Shown: positions 46,201-55,226 of the stretch, piece after piece
Layout: the number at the start of each line of letters is the position of its first letter
How positions within the stretch are numbered: position 1 is the first letter of the stretch
Assembly (NCBI RefSeq): GCF_015234275.1
Contig: NZ_JADGII010000001.1
DNA from: Prosthecochloris ethylica
Lineage (GTDB): Bacteria > Bacteroidota > Chlorobiia > Chlorobiales > Chlorobiaceae
DNA: 64,000 nucleotides
Reading direction: 5' to 3' (one strand)
The notes under the pieces: model-generated
What the model saw: only the letters and a program-made list of their open reading frames with translations
Told to the model about the DNA's origin: nothing
Database searches by the model: none
Position numbers and translations under genes: made by a program

Positions 46201-47058
46201 CACCAGGTGCGGCTGCTGGACCGGGCGGTGAGAATGGCTGCGGAAGTGGACGAGCCCGAAACCATGAACTTCATCCGCAGGCATGTGCTCGAACAGGTGA
46301 ACACAGAGGGACAATCTTTCCAGAACGCTTCGAGCAGGGTGTTTTCGAATGCCCCCGGCAATTATGGGGCGAATGTCAATCATCTGATCGAAAACAGCGC
46401 CTGGCAGGATGAACAGGAACTTGCCGATACGTTTATCAGCCGGAAAAGTTTCGCGGTAAATGCCGATGGGGAGTGGGAAGAATCACCTGAAATATTAACT
46501 TCAGCACTGAGCACTGTTTCGCTCACATTCCAGAACATCGACAGTTACGAGATCGGTATTTCCGATATTGATCATTATTATGAGTATCTTGGGGGCGTTT
46601 CCAAGACCGTCGAGAACGTCAGCCGGAAAAAACCCAGCGTGATGGTCGGTGACATCAACGGCTACGGCCGCGGGCAGAAGATCTGCTCGCTGGAGAACAT
46701 GGTTGCACTCGAATCGAGGACAAAGCTCCTGAACCCGAAGTGGTACGAGCATATGCTCGACCATGGGTACGAGGGGGTCAGGGAGATCGAGTCTCACCTG
46801 AGCAATACCTACGGCTGGAGCGCTACGGCATCCGCTGTCCGGGACTGGACGTACGACCAGTTCAACGAAACCTATCTGAAAGACAGGGAGATGCTGGAAA
46901 GGCTCAAGAGCCTCAATTTGCATGCCACCATGTCGATGACCAGGAGGCTTCTGGAAGCCCATTCGCGCGGCTTCTGGAATGCAGACAGCGATACCGTCGA
47001 TGAGTTACGCGATCTCTACGAGGATCTGGAAAGCCGTATGGAGGGCGCAGAATCATAA
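43252..47058 (+). CDS. bchH: Magnesium chelatase subunit H
   Basis: This is a 1268-aa H subunit starting MRFLFLTMEATNNGALNAAA, the classic BchH N-terminus. Other blocks are LVINATGFSLVGGPAEN, FIGQQPSFGYERDPMRLL, LHFGTHGALEFMPGKQTGLG, and YYYCVNNPSEGAIARRRGFA. It binds protoporphyrin IX for Mg insertion. The gene is followed directly by bchM and bchE, consecutive pathway steps, so I call this copy bchH. GTG 43240 would add four residues. The related but separate copy is at 33044. Confidence 0.93.
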   Translation: MRFLFLTMEATNNGALNAAARSLNQEHDIGLDIRIVTIGLNNGPEVWQQLEDMIGHVDFVFGSMLFSEEIVRPLEALLQKANCPVCMITSNPVLVSQTRLGRFRLNSSKENDSGKEPSVFRQWVKKLKPKGSHGESQRQLALVRNVSKLMKHIPGKARDIHTFIAAHQFWLNGSEENMKRFLSLLVERYVPGNKGRLPQKDPLFYPETALCHPDAPEPFHSPADYLQWQRQSRGTPQEGCVLILVMRATVLSRNMLHIDALVRAFEQRGLEACVAYSGGLDFRPVLEGFVGSGSPAKLSPDLVINATGFSLVGGPAENKSAEAVEALKAAGVAYMTLVQLSFQSISQWRSNDMGLTPLQTALCVAVPELDGAIEPHVYAGTGEESDRTVPLDKEIEAIADRVLQRVRLRRTPPEEKKLAIVLFNFPPNLGNAGTAAYLDVFESLYRVLKSLKENGYRIDLPESPASLRERLLEGNRETYGTDGNVADRLAVERYRSLLRHYHEIEKFWGDAPGELLNDGSSLHILGHRFGNVFIGQQPSFGYERDPMRLLMAKDAAPNHAFAAFYTWLEQVFKADAVLHFGTHGALEFMPGKQTGLGTSCWPKRLIGSMPNFYYYCVNNPSEGAIARRRGFATLVSYLSPPLEHAGLYKELRTLHDLLDTWFKHPSEEVLKEIDDLASRLELSPATSDSDPAAWIAALQHELYEVEERMIPIGLHVIGKAPGPDELVDQLALLAGHPRPELDNRSLPEVICHRRKRDFRALDAAEMRELTGITREAVRQFTGTLHAPRGSSKTLQQLLEDSYPVREAQASAYLHECAGLKPAELRPFWQFMQRILLACVANREIPALLEALEGGYTEPSPGNDLVRNPDIMPTGRNIHSLDPFSIPSAFAIRRGKDSAATLLEQYRQEHGSLPESVALVLWGTDNLKSDGEGVAQALALIGAEATTDELGKVAGVRLIPLDELGRPRIDVVMTISGIFRDLLSHQVRLLDRAVRMAAEVDEPETMNFIRRHVLEQVNTEGQSFQNASSRVFSNAPGNYGANVNHLIENSAWQDEQELADTFISRKSFAVNADGEWEESPEILTSALSTVSLTFQNIDSYEIGISDIDHYYEYLGGVSKTVENVSRKKPSVMVGDINGYGRGQKICSLENMVALESRTKLLNPKWYEHMLDHGYEGVREIESHLSNTYGWSATASAVRDWTYDQFNETYLKDREMLERLKSLNLHATMSMTRRLLEAHSRGFWNADSDTVDELRDLYEDLESRMEGAES

Positions 47059-47083
47059 CTTATTTCAACCTCTTTTGCAGAAC

Positions 47084-47785
47084 ATGAGCAGCACATCATC
47101 ATTCAATACCAAAGAGCACCAGAACATGCTCCGCTCCTATTTCAACGGGAACGGGTTCAACCGCTGGGCATCGATTTACGGAAAGGACAAGCTCTCGACC
47201 GTACGGTCAACTGTCCGCCAGGGGCACGCCGTCATGATGGACCAGGCATTCTCATGGCTTGAACAGCTCAACCTGCCGAAAGGGGCGACAGTGCTCGATG
47301 CCGGATGCGGAACCGGCCTGTTCAGCACACGCCTGGCTGAAAAAGGCTACCGGGTCAAAGCGGTCGATATTGCGTCGCAGATGGTCGACAAGGCCCGAGA
47401 AGAGGCTACGGCAAAGGGTGTGGAGAAGCAGATCGAGTTCGAGGTCAATACGATCGAGGAGGTCAGCGGCACCTACGATGCCGTCGTCTGTTTCGACGTC
47501 CTGATCCACTACCCGGCCGAGGGATTTGTCCAGGCATTTGAAAACCTGACAGGCCTGACAAAAAACCCGATCATCTTCACCTATGCCCCGTATAACAGGA
47601 TTCTCGCCCTGCAGCACTGGATCGGCGGATTCTTCCCGAAAAAAGAGCGCCGCACCACCATCCAGATGATTACGAACGAACAGATGGACAAAGCGATGGC
47701 ACGGAGCGGAATGGAAGTGAAAAACCGTCAGAAAATCAGTTTCGGGTTCTACCATACCATGCTGATGCATGCCGAACGGCGCTGA
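47084..47785 (+). CDS. bchM: Magnesium-protoporphyrin O-methyltransferase
   Basis: It methylates the C13 propionate of Mg-protoporphyrin IX with SAM. The 233-aa product begins MSSTSSFNTKEHQNMLRSYF and has NGFNRWASIYG, SAM loop VLDAGCGTGLFSTRLAEKG, and YDAVVCFDVLIHYP. It lies 25 nt after bchH, which hands over the substrate; ATG 47084 is the best start. bchE follows about 150 nt later. Confidence 0.95.
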   Translation: MSSTSSFNTKEHQNMLRSYFNGNGFNRWASIYGKDKLSTVRSTVRQGHAVMMDQAFSWLEQLNLPKGATVLDAGCGTGLFSTRLAEKGYRVKAVDIASQMVDKAREEATAKGVEKQIEFEVNTIEEVSGTYDAVVCFDVLIHYPAEGFVQAFENLTGLTKNPIIFTYAPYNRILALQHWIGGFFPKKERRTTIQMITNEQMDKAMARSGMEVKNRQKISFGFYHTMLMHAERR

Positions 47786-47815
47786 GTGGACACCTCTGTC
47801 GTGAACTTTTCTGAA

Positions 47816-47832
47816 ATTAATTGTACATTAAT
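47816..47832 (+). promoter_or_regulatory. A/T-rich dyad upstream of bchE
   Basis: ATTAATTGTACATTAAT forms a near-palindrome centred on TGTACA. It lies about 100 nt before the bchE start. An operator is possible but nothing fixes the regulator. Confidence 0.3.
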
Positions 47833-47931
47833 TGTTCATGGAATTTTCACTCGACATCGAGTCATACATTTTATTCCTTTATTACACAAGCTTACGGGCT
47901 TATAACTAACATACCAGGAGGGGAGATACCG

Positions 47932-49572
47932 ATGAAAATTCTGATGCTTCAGCCAAATTATCATTCTGGGGGAGCGGAAATTGCCGGAAACTGGACACCC
48001 AGCTGGGTGGCATATATCGGCGGCGCGCTGAAAAAAGCGGGGTTCGAGCAGATTCGCTTTGTCGATGCCATGGCCGACGATCTTCCGGACGAAACGATCG
48101 AGGAGATCATCCGCCAGAACCAGCCGGATATCGTGATGACCACCAACATCACCCCCTCCATCTTCAAGGCTCAGGACATCATGAAACTCGCCAAGAAGGT
48201 CAACCCGAAGATCAAGACGATCATGGGGGGCATTCACTCGACGTTCATGTATCCGCAGGTACTCTCCGAAGCTCCTGAAACCGATTACGTGATCCGCGGT
48301 GAAGGCGAGGAAGTCGCGGTCAATCTCATCAAGGCCATCGCTGCCGGCACCGACCTGAAAGACCGTGAAAACATTACCGGTATTGCCTATATCAATGATG
48401 AAGGCAAGGTTCACGCAACCGCGGCTCACCCCGTTATCGAGGACCTTGACGACCTGACCCCGGACTGGAGCCTGTATGACTGGGACAAGTATATCTATAC
48501 CCCTCTCAACTGCCGCCTGGCCGTACCGAACTTTGCCAGAGGCTGTCCCTTTACCTGTACCTTCTGTTCCCAGTGGCAGTTCTGGCGCCGTTACCGCGCG
48601 CGCAGCCCGAAGCATTTCGTCGACGAGATCGAGGTACTGGTCAAAAAATACAACGTCGGGTTCTTTATTCTTGCCGACGAGGAGCCGACCATCAACAAGC
48701 AGAAGTTCGTCTCTCTCTGCCAGGAACTCATCGACCGCGATCTCGGTGTCACCTGGGGGATCAACACCAGGGTGACCGACATCATGCGTGACGAAGACCT
48801 TCTGCCGTTCTACCGCAAGGCCGGCCTGGTGCATGTTTCTCTCGGTACCGAGGCAGCGAGCCAGATGAACCTCAACCGCTTCCGCAAGGAAACCACGATC
48901 GAGGAAAACAAGTACGCGATCAAGCTGCTGCAGAAAAACGGCATCGTGGCCGAAGCACAGTTCGTGATGGGGCTCGAGCACGAAACCCCGCAGACTATCG
49001 AGGAAACCTACCAGCTCTGCAAGGACTGGGATCCGGACATGGCAAACTGGACCATCTACACGCCGTGGCCGTTCTCCGATCTCTTCAAGGAGCTTGGCGA
49101 CAGGGTCGAGGTTCGTGACTATTCACGATATAACTTCGTGTCGCCGATTATCAAGCCGGACAACATGGAGCGTGAAGACGTGCTCAAGGGTGTATTGAAG
49201 TCCTACGGACGGTTCTACGCACGCAAGACATTCTTCAGCTACCCGTGGATCAAGGACCCGTACGTCCGCAAGTACATGCTCGGCTGTCTGAAAGCGTTCG
49301 CCCAGACCACCATCACCAAGCGGTTCTACGACATCGACCGGGTCAAAACCAAAAACCGTAAAGTTGAAATCGATCTCGGATTCGACAAATCGAGGATCCT
49401 GACACAGGAAGAGGTGAAAAACCTCAAGGAAAAACGTCCGGAAATGATTGCGGATATGAGCTTCGGCCTCAAAGAGGCCGGCTACCAGCGTGAGCATGAC
49501 GAGCACGACTGGGATGAGTTCGATGAATCGACCATCAAGGACCGCACGTCCTCGACCGTACGCAACTGCTGA
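47932..49572 (+). CDS. bchE: Anaerobic Mg-protoporphyrin IX monomethyl ester cyclase
   Basis: This radical SAM, B12-dependent enzyme forms the isocyclic E ring without oxygen. The 546-aa product starts MKILMLQPNYHSGGAEIAGN after a strong AGGAGGGGAGAT site. The B12 domain is N-terminal (QPDIVMTTNITPSIFKAQ). The cluster motif is GCPFTCTFCSQW (CxxxCxxC), followed by a SAM barrel (LADEEPTINKQKFV, VSLGTEAASQMNL). It follows bchM and ends at a perfect terminator. Confidence 0.95.
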   Translation: MKILMLQPNYHSGGAEIAGNWTPSWVAYIGGALKKAGFEQIRFVDAMADDLPDETIEEIIRQNQPDIVMTTNITPSIFKAQDIMKLAKKVNPKIKTIMGGIHSTFMYPQVLSEAPETDYVIRGEGEEVAVNLIKAIAAGTDLKDRENITGIAYINDEGKVHATAAHPVIEDLDDLTPDWSLYDWDKYIYTPLNCRLAVPNFARGCPFTCTFCSQWQFWRRYRARSPKHFVDEIEVLVKKYNVGFFILADEEPTINKQKFVSLCQELIDRDLGVTWGINTRVTDIMRDEDLLPFYRKAGLVHVSLGTEAASQMNLNRFRKETTIEENKYAIKLLQKNGIVAEAQFVMGLEHETPQTIEETYQLCKDWDPDMANWTIYTPWPFSDLFKELGDRVEVRDYSRYNFVSPIIKPDNMEREDVLKGVLKSYGRFYARKTFFSYPWIKDPYVRKYMLGCLKAFAQTTITKRFYDIDRVKTKNRKVEIDLGFDKSRILTQEEVKNLKEKRPEMIADMSFGLKEAGYQREHDEHDWDEFDESTIKDRTSSTVRNC

Positions 49573-49600
49573 ATCCAGAAAACAGCTGCAGGACTCAAAC

Positions 49601-49628
49601 AGAAAACCCTCCAAAAGGAGGGTTTTCT
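49601..49628. terminator. Terminator after bchE, bidirectional
   Basis: AGAAAACCCTCC and GGAGGGTTTTCT form a perfect 12-bp stem around AAAA. It also ends the convergent hsp20 transcript. Confidence 0.9.
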
Positions 49629-49652
49629 GCTGTCTGGTCATGAGAGAAGAGG

Positions 49653-50072
49653 CTATTTCACGGCAATCTCCTTGGACTTCTTTTCCATCGGCTCTTTCTT
49701 CGGTACCGTAATGTGAAGCACCCCGTTTTCGTATGCTGCCTCGATATTGTCGGTATCGACATTGTCTCCGACGGTAAAACTGCGGCTCATACTGCCATAG
49801 GTGCGCTCGATGCGGTGGTAATCCTTCTTTTTCTCTTCTTCTTCATGTGACCGTTCTGCACAGATCGTCATCACATCTTCATCCACACTGATCTTTACAT
49901 CCTCCTTCTTCATGCCCGGCATGTCCGCGTCGATGTAGATATTGTTTTCGTCTTCACTGACATCGACCTTGAATGACGGTGCAACCATCGATGTCACGAA
50001 TGGACTCACCGTATCGTTGAAGACATTCTCGAACATCTTGAGGGGATCACGACCATACAGTTTGATAGCCAT
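49653..50072 (-). CDS. Small heat-shock protein (Hsp20 family)
   Basis: The 139-aa product starts MAIKLYGRDPLKMFENVFND, with AAGGAGG upstream of ATG 50072. The alpha-crystallin domain (about 35-125) shows FKVDVSEDENNIYIDADMPG and YENGVLHITVPKKEP, the GVLxIxxPK signature. It is an ATP-independent holdase. It stands alone. Confidence 0.93.
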   Translation of the reverse strand: MAIKLYGRDPLKMFENVFNDTVSPFVTSMVAPSFKVDVSEDENNIYIDADMPGMKKEDVKISVDEDVMTICAERSHEEEEKKKDYHRIERTYGSMSRSFTVGDNVDTDNIEAAYENGVLHITVPKKEPMEKKSKEIAVK

Positions 50073-50210
50073 AACCATTCCTCCTTCTGGGTTACGTGTT
50101 GATTGAAGAACTATCAGTTCATTTACGAGGTACAACTACGAATCATTGTATTTCTGCAACATCCGGATGACCGAAAAAATTCCTTTCTGCGCCCTCTCGG
50201 CCGCCATGCA

Positions 50211-51122
50211 CTACGACCGCAAGAGAGCGGCAACATTGGCATCGGCATCGATCACCGGACGGATCTGCGGCGTAGCGGAGGTCATGACCGTCGTCACGCC
50301 GGGTCCGTGACCTGCAACTTTGCAGTCGCTGTGAACCACGACACCAATGGAGACCGCACCCTTGCGGTACGCCCGGCCATAGCGGTTGTCATGGTCGAGC
50401 AGGGCGACGAAGTCGCCGAAACGAAGCTTGTCGAGCCCGTATTCCCTGACGGTTTCAGGATCACTGGTCATGATATCGTAATCTCCCTTGCCGACATGGG
50501 CAGCCCCGACACCGGACCCCATGCAGACCGGAGGCACCAGCGCACAGACCGGTACCTCGAGCACCCCGTTTTCGCCTTTCCTGATCTTCATGAGTTTCAA
50601 CAGCGCCGGATCGAGGTTGAAGAGCGAAATAGCCGGATAGTCGTTCAGCTTCAATCCCTGCCCGCGGGCATGAACCATGATGGTATCGCTGTACGTCATC
50701 TTCTCTTTCGCTTCACGGTCGAAGTCGACGATAATGTGCTCCGAGCCACCATGATGGCCGAGCACGATCCCCTCGGCTCCGCTGGCTTCACCGGAGGTCA
50801 CGACAGCACGGTTCCCGACACAGGAATACAGCTGAAGCGATGTATTGGGATGCTCGAACGGTTTGTGGGTATCGGCAATACAGCTGACCCCAGGCTCGAT
50901 ATGGTCACCTTCCCATCCGAATGCCGGGTCACCGGCCTGGATATTGAGAGTTATCCCTCCGATCGAGGGCAGCAGAAAAGGGTTGCCTTCATGATCGACC
51001 TGCCACGTCCCGCGCGTTTTCGGCGGTCCGGGCTGACACTGCAGCAGAAATTCGACAAGGCGGTCTTCGTTGGTTGCAAGCATGGATAGTATTTGTTGAT
51101 TTGTTGATGTATTTCCATTCAC
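50211..51122 (-). CDS. DUF4438 domain protein
   Basis: It is 303 aa, with GVSCIADTHKPFEH, EGIVLGHHGGSEHIIVDF, PVCALVPPVCMGSGVGAAHV and GDYDIMTSDPETVREYG, the pattern of the DUF4438 family. No function is known for that family. It starts 3 nt after the stop of the membrane protein upstream, so they are cotranscribed. An internal ATG at 51083 is possible. Confidence 0.8.
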   Translation of the reverse strand: MNGNTSTNQQILSMLATNEDRLVEFLLQCQPGPPKTRGTWQVDHEGNPFLLPSIGGITLNIQAGDPAFGWEGDHIEPGVSCIADTHKPFEHPNTSLQLYSCVGNRAVVTSGEASGAEGIVLGHHGGSEHIIVDFDREAKEKMTYSDTIMVHARGQGLKLNDYPAISLFNLDPALLKLMKIRKGENGVLEVPVCALVPPVCMGSGVGAAHVGKGDYDIMTSDPETVREYGLDKLRFGDFVALLDHDNRYGRAYRKGAVSIGVVVHSDCKVAGHGPGVTTVMTSATPQIRPVIDADANVAALLRS

Positions 51123-51125
51123 CAG

Positions 51126-52379
51126 CTACGTCGGCCAGAAAACAAGCAGGGCGATTCCTCCGGCAATGGAGAGACCCAACAGCAGGGCGACGCGCCTGAA
51201 CAGCCGGCCGTGACCAAGCAGGGCGACCGCTCCTCCCTTGAACAGCATATTGGAGAGGGCCCCGACAAGCATCATCCGCCAGCCTGTCTCGACAGGAAGA
51301 CGACCGGCTTCGATCAGCCGGGTGGTCGACAGGGTAATGGCGTCCATATCGGTAAGCCCGGAGATCGCCGCTACGACATAGAGCCCCTGGTCACCGAACG
51401 ACTCCTTGGCGGCGGCAACCGCCACCAGTACCAGGGCGTACAGTGCCCCGAACATCACGGCGGCCGACAGTTCGGAGGGATCTTCCGCTTCAGGCACATC
51501 AGCCCGGCTGTCACGCGCGAGCAGGTACGCTCCTGCCGAGATCACGGTCATATATGCGCACATGACCGCAAACTGCGGTACGACATCGGGCAGAATCCGC
51601 GGAGCGACGACAGCGATTTCGAATGCCACCCTGAGAAAGACAATCGTCGACGCGATCATGATCACCATGGCTGCAAGCGGCGCTGTTTCAGGGCAGGAGC
51701 GGGAACGCCGGGCATAGCTGATCGTGGTCGCCGTGCTCGATATCAGGCCACCGAGTACGCCTCCCAGGAGTGAGCCGGCCTTGGCCCCGAAAAACCGTGA
51801 CACCATGTAGCCGGTCACACTGATGCCGACGATGAAGACCACCATCAGCCAGATATGAGACGGGTTGAGGACATCATAGGGGCCGTAGGTCCTGTCGGGC
51901 AGAACGGGCAGAACGACCATGGCGATGAGGACCAGACGGAAGATCGCCTGAATATCGCTTTTGCCGATCCGTTTGACAAATCCATGCAGGGGCTGCTTCC
52001 ACTGAAGCAGAAGCGCCACTCCCCCGCCGACGGCGATCGCCGGGGCCATCAGGTCAACCGCAAGCATGGCGCCGACCAGGAACATCAGAACCGCGGCAAT
52101 CCCTGTCGTTGGACCGGTATGCGGCCGTTCTTCCTCGTCGAGCCTGATGTTCATCATGACTTTCATCATGACCATCAGCGCCCCCGTCACGACGATACCT
52201 GCAAAAAGCACAAGGCCTCCGTACCGGTCTGCAAGCAGTGCACATACCGTCCCGGAGACCGTGATCATGGGATAGGTGCGGATCCCGGCACCTTCCGACT
52301 TCGACCACTCCCGCTGCAAACCGACCAGCAGGCCGAGACCGAGTGAAACCCCAAGCATATTCCATAACGCGACATCCAT
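51126..52379 (-). CDS. MgtC/SapB-type and DUF4010 membrane protein
   Basis: The product is 417 aa from ATG 52379 (MDVALWNMLGVSLGLGLLVG), with GGAGAG upstream. The N-terminal part matches MgtC/SapB (LGLLVGLQREWSKSEGAGIR, then TYPMITVSGTVCAL). The C-terminal DUF4010 part has GLISSTATTISYARRSR and GLTDMDAITLSTTRL. About twelve hydrophobic segments are seen. MgtC-type proteins affect Mg2+ or membrane potential; transport is not shown. It is a likely operon partner of the DUF4438 gene. Confidence 0.85.
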   Translation of the reverse strand: MDVALWNMLGVSLGLGLLVGLQREWSKSEGAGIRTYPMITVSGTVCALLADRYGGLVLFAGIVVTGALMVMMKVMMNIRLDEEERPHTGPTTGIAAVLMFLVGAMLAVDLMAPAIAVGGGVALLLQWKQPLHGFVKRIGKSDIQAIFRLVLIAMVVLPVLPDRTYGPYDVLNPSHIWLMVVFIVGISVTGYMVSRFFGAKAGSLLGGVLGGLISSTATTISYARRSRSCPETAPLAAMVIMIASTIVFLRVAFEIAVVAPRILPDVVPQFAVMCAYMTVISAGAYLLARDSRADVPEAEDPSELSAAVMFGALYALVLVAVAAAKESFGDQGLYVVAAISGLTDMDAITLSTTRLIEAGRLPVETGWRMMLVGALSNMLFKGGAVALLGHGRLFRRVALLLGLSIAGGIALLVFWPT

Positions 52380-52662
52380 CGTCTCTCCGTGGTTTTCCCT
52401 GGTTCGCATCCGGCACTTCTGTAATGTAATCACTCTCCATCTGAGATGAAACCCGGTGACAGGATGGACGGAGTCAGGGACTTTTTCAAACGACCTGATT
52501 TTGATATTGTGTATTTTCATTTTAACTTGAAAAAAATACCTCCCGGTGCAAAACAGGGTGTTCACTCGCCCGCCACAGGCCAGCCCCGTGCACCATGAAC
52601 ACGTGCTTCAATACCGAGGTAACCAGGCTTTTGAAGCTGCCCGATAAACACGGAAATCACGC

Positions 52663-54045
52663 ATGAAGAACGATCGCACCCCGTATTTCAGACCGAGAAA
52701 ACGATTTTCACTTCACAATACGCCGCCAGCCATGAAAATCTTCGCTGTCGTTGCGTTGTCTCTTCTGGCTGTCGTCTACACGGTCGGAAACCTCACCTCC
52801 ACCGATGGACAGCTCTTCAGTTCACTCTTCGGCAACTACAATGACGAACTCGGGGTCAGCGAAGCCACGGAAACCATTGAAATCGAAGAGGGTGAACCCG
52901 AACCGGTCAACCAGATTCTCACAAAGAAAGTCAAGAGAGGAGAATCACTCTATGTCATCCTCACGTCACACGGCCTCTCTCCGGCAGATATCGCAGTCAT
53001 CTCGAAAGAGCTCAAAGGAAAATTCTCGGTCAGAAGCCTCAGGCCGGGCCAGCAGTACCAGATTGAAAAGACACCTGACGGCAGGTTTCTCAGCTTTTCA
53101 CTACAGGAAAGCCGGGCAAGAAAACTGCACATGCAGAAAGACGAGGATTCGGGCAGTTTCCAGGTCTGGCAGGAAGTACTTGACTATGATGTGCAGCTCG
53201 CCACCCTTTCGGGAACCATCAATTCGACACTGGCACTCGAACTCCAGAAAAACAGCCGCTACAGCCTGATCACGGAACTGCAGAATCTCTTTGCGTGGAA
53301 GATCAATTTCAACCGTGACATCCAGCCGGGAACGGCTTACCGTGTCCTGTTCGAGGAGAAATGGATCGGGGATGAATACATCACCACAGGCAAAATCCTT
53401 GCAGCGGAAATCAACCTCGAAGGCCAGAACTATACGGCCTACCGTTTTACCGACTCCAGGGGAACGACGGCGTACTACGATGAGAACGGCAATTCCCTGA
53501 GCGGATTTTTCCTTTCACAGCCCTGTAATTACACACGTATATCGAGCGGCTACGGTTACCGTATCCATCCGATCCTGAGAAGAAGGCAGTTTCACAGCGG
53601 CGTGGATTATGCTGCACCGACAGGCACCCCGGTCTATGCTGTCGCTGACGGCAAGGTTGTATTCCGCGGCAGAAAAGGCGCTGCAGGAAAAATGGTGACC
53701 GTCGCACATGCCAACGGCTATCACACCAAATACCTGCACCTGAGCCGCTATGCCACGAAAGCCCCATACGGAAGCCGGGTCAAACAGGGAGATGTTATCG
53801 GTTACGTCGGTTCGACAGGACGCTCAACCGGCCCTCATCTGCACTTCACGATCGTACGCCACGGAAAACTCAAAAACCCGCTGAAGGAGCTCAAGGCTGC
53901 CGGAACAAGAAAACGCGTGAGCAAGGCAGAGATGCAGAATTTCATGGCCCAGATCAGCGTCTTCCGCTCACAGCTTGACGAAACCGGTGTCATGGTGGCA
54001 GATGTCACGAAATACAGTGAAAAGAACACGACCGCACTCAACTGA
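52663..54045 (+). CDS. M23 peptidase (LytM domain), membrane-anchored
   Basis: The 460-aa protein has an N-terminal transmembrane anchor (KIFAVVALSLLAVVYTVGNL), a LysM-like/OapA-type region (TKKVKRGESLYVILTSHGLS) and a C-terminal LytM domain. The zinc ligands are in RRQFHSGVDYAAPTGTPVYA (HxxxD) and GPHLHFTI (HxH). It should cut peptidoglycan cross-links in the periplasm, resembling the MepM/YebA type. A hairpin follows the gene. Confidence 0.92.
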   Translation: MKNDRTPYFRPRKRFSLHNTPPAMKIFAVVALSLLAVVYTVGNLTSTDGQLFSSLFGNYNDELGVSEATETIEIEEGEPEPVNQILTKKVKRGESLYVILTSHGLSPADIAVISKELKGKFSVRSLRPGQQYQIEKTPDGRFLSFSLQESRARKLHMQKDEDSGSFQVWQEVLDYDVQLATLSGTINSTLALELQKNSRYSLITELQNLFAWKINFNRDIQPGTAYRVLFEEKWIGDEYITTGKILAAEINLEGQNYTAYRFTDSRGTTAYYDENGNSLSGFFLSQPCNYTRISSGYGYRIHPILRRRQFHSGVDYAAPTGTPVYAVADGKVVFRGRKGAAGKMVTVAHANGYHTKYLHLSRYATKAPYGSRVKQGDVIGYVGSTGRSTGPHLHFTIVRHGKLKNPLKELKAAGTRKRVSKAEMQNFMAQISVFRSQLDETGVMVADVTKYSEKNTTALN

Positions 54046-54108
54046 CCCCGGTTTGACGAATGAGAATCTGTGACCAGTGACAGAACAAGATCACAAGGAG
54101 AGACCGAA

Positions 54109-54130
54109 GGGCGGACAGAAATGTCCGCCC
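54109..54130 (+). terminator. Hairpin after the M23 gene
   Basis: GGGCGGACA and TGTCCGCCC pair around GAAA, followed by TCTGTTGTTC, a weak T-tract. Confidence 0.6.
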
Positions 54131-54275
54131 TCTGTTGTTCTAGCGCCGGCATACGCCGGGGACATTCTGCGGCTGGTTGGGGTTCGGCGCGGGCGAACGC
54201 CGTTCGCCCCTACGGATGATGGAATATCTCTCTCTGCAGGGGCGAACGGCATTGACCTGCGTGGCGGGTGAATGG
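54131..54275. repeat. Intergenic repeat block 5
   Basis: It contains a palindrome at 54191-54213 (-) whose stem is GGGCGAAC/GTTCGCCC, a third variant of the family with both arms changed. A short related segment is at about 54236-54250. The TTCTGCGGCTGG segment before it also precedes the palindrome at 38746. Confidence 0.8.
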
Positions 54276-55226
54276 TCAGACCACCTTCCAGAGCTTGATC
54301 TTGCGATCGTCACTGGCGCTGACAATCAGGCGGTTATCCGGAGAAATATCAACGGACTGCACTTCGAGTACATGCCCGCGGTAGCAGTGCACTTCCCTGC
54401 CGGTGGCGACATCCCACAGGCGTACGGATTCATCGTTGGCCACGCTGGCTGCTTTTTTGCCGTCAGGGCTGAAACAGACACTGCGAACACCGTCTTCATG
54501 GCCATCGAGCACCGACCTGATCTCACCCGACGAAGCCGTGACAAGCTTGACTTTGGCATCGCGACCACACAATGCGATCAGAGAGTCGTCAGGACTGAAA
54601 CAGACGGCATGACTGAGTGTATCCTGTGTCTTGTAGTTTGCGGTATTGCTTCCTGTCTCGACATCCCAGATCCTGGCGATCGGCTCCTCGCCGCAGCTGA
54701 CCAGCTTTTTGCCGTCGTTGCTCCAGGCAACACACTCGATATAGGATGTATGCCCCCTGAGGGTACGCTCTTCCCTGCCTGTTTCGACATCCCAGATCCT
54801 GATCGTGGTATCACGCGAGCAACTTGCAAGTTTTTTCCCGTCAGGACTGAACGCAACCATGCGCACGGCAGTATCATGACCCTTGCACACATGCAGACAT
54901 GCTCCTGAAGACGGATCCCAGATTCGAACCGTGCTGTCGGTACTGCCGCTGGCCACTCTGTCGCCTGCCGGGCTGTAATCGACACACTCAACCCAGGTCT
55001 CGTGCCCGCTCATCGTATGCAGGGCGGAACCGCTGCTGACATCCCAGATCATGACCTTTTCATCAAAACTGCCGCTGACGAGCTTGCTGCCATCAGGACT
55101 GAACCGGACCCCCAGCACCCTGTCCTGGTGCCCTTCAAGGGTTTTGACCAGATTCTCATCTTCGCGCACCTGGGGACGTTTCAGCTCCTCCTCTTTTTTT
55201 CCGAACAACTTTGAAAGAAAACCCAT
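54276..55226 (-). CDS. WD40 repeat protein
   Basis: It is 316 aa with seven WD repeats of about 42 residues (for example VLGVRFSPDGSKLVSGSFDE, then KVMIWDVSSG), enough for one seven-bladed beta-propeller. A short N-terminal tail, MGFLSKLFGKKEEELKR, precedes it. It has no signal peptide and presumably acts as a cytoplasmic scaffold; partners are unknown. It is convergent with the M23 gene across the repeat block. Confidence 0.88.
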   Translation of the reverse strand: MGFLSKLFGKKEEELKRPQVREDENLVKTLEGHQDRVLGVRFSPDGSKLVSGSFDEKVMIWDVSSGSALHTMSGHETWVECVDYSPAGDRVASGSTDSTVRIWDPSSGACLHVCKGHDTAVRMVAFSPDGKKLASCSRDTTIRIWDVETGREERTLRGHTSYIECVAWSNDGKKLVSCGEEPIARIWDVETGSNTANYKTQDTLSHAVCFSPDDSLIALCGRDAKVKLVTASSGEIRSVLDGHEDGVRSVCFSPDGKKAASVANDESVRLWDVATGREVHCYRGHVLEVQSVDISPDNRLIVSASDDRKIKLWKVV

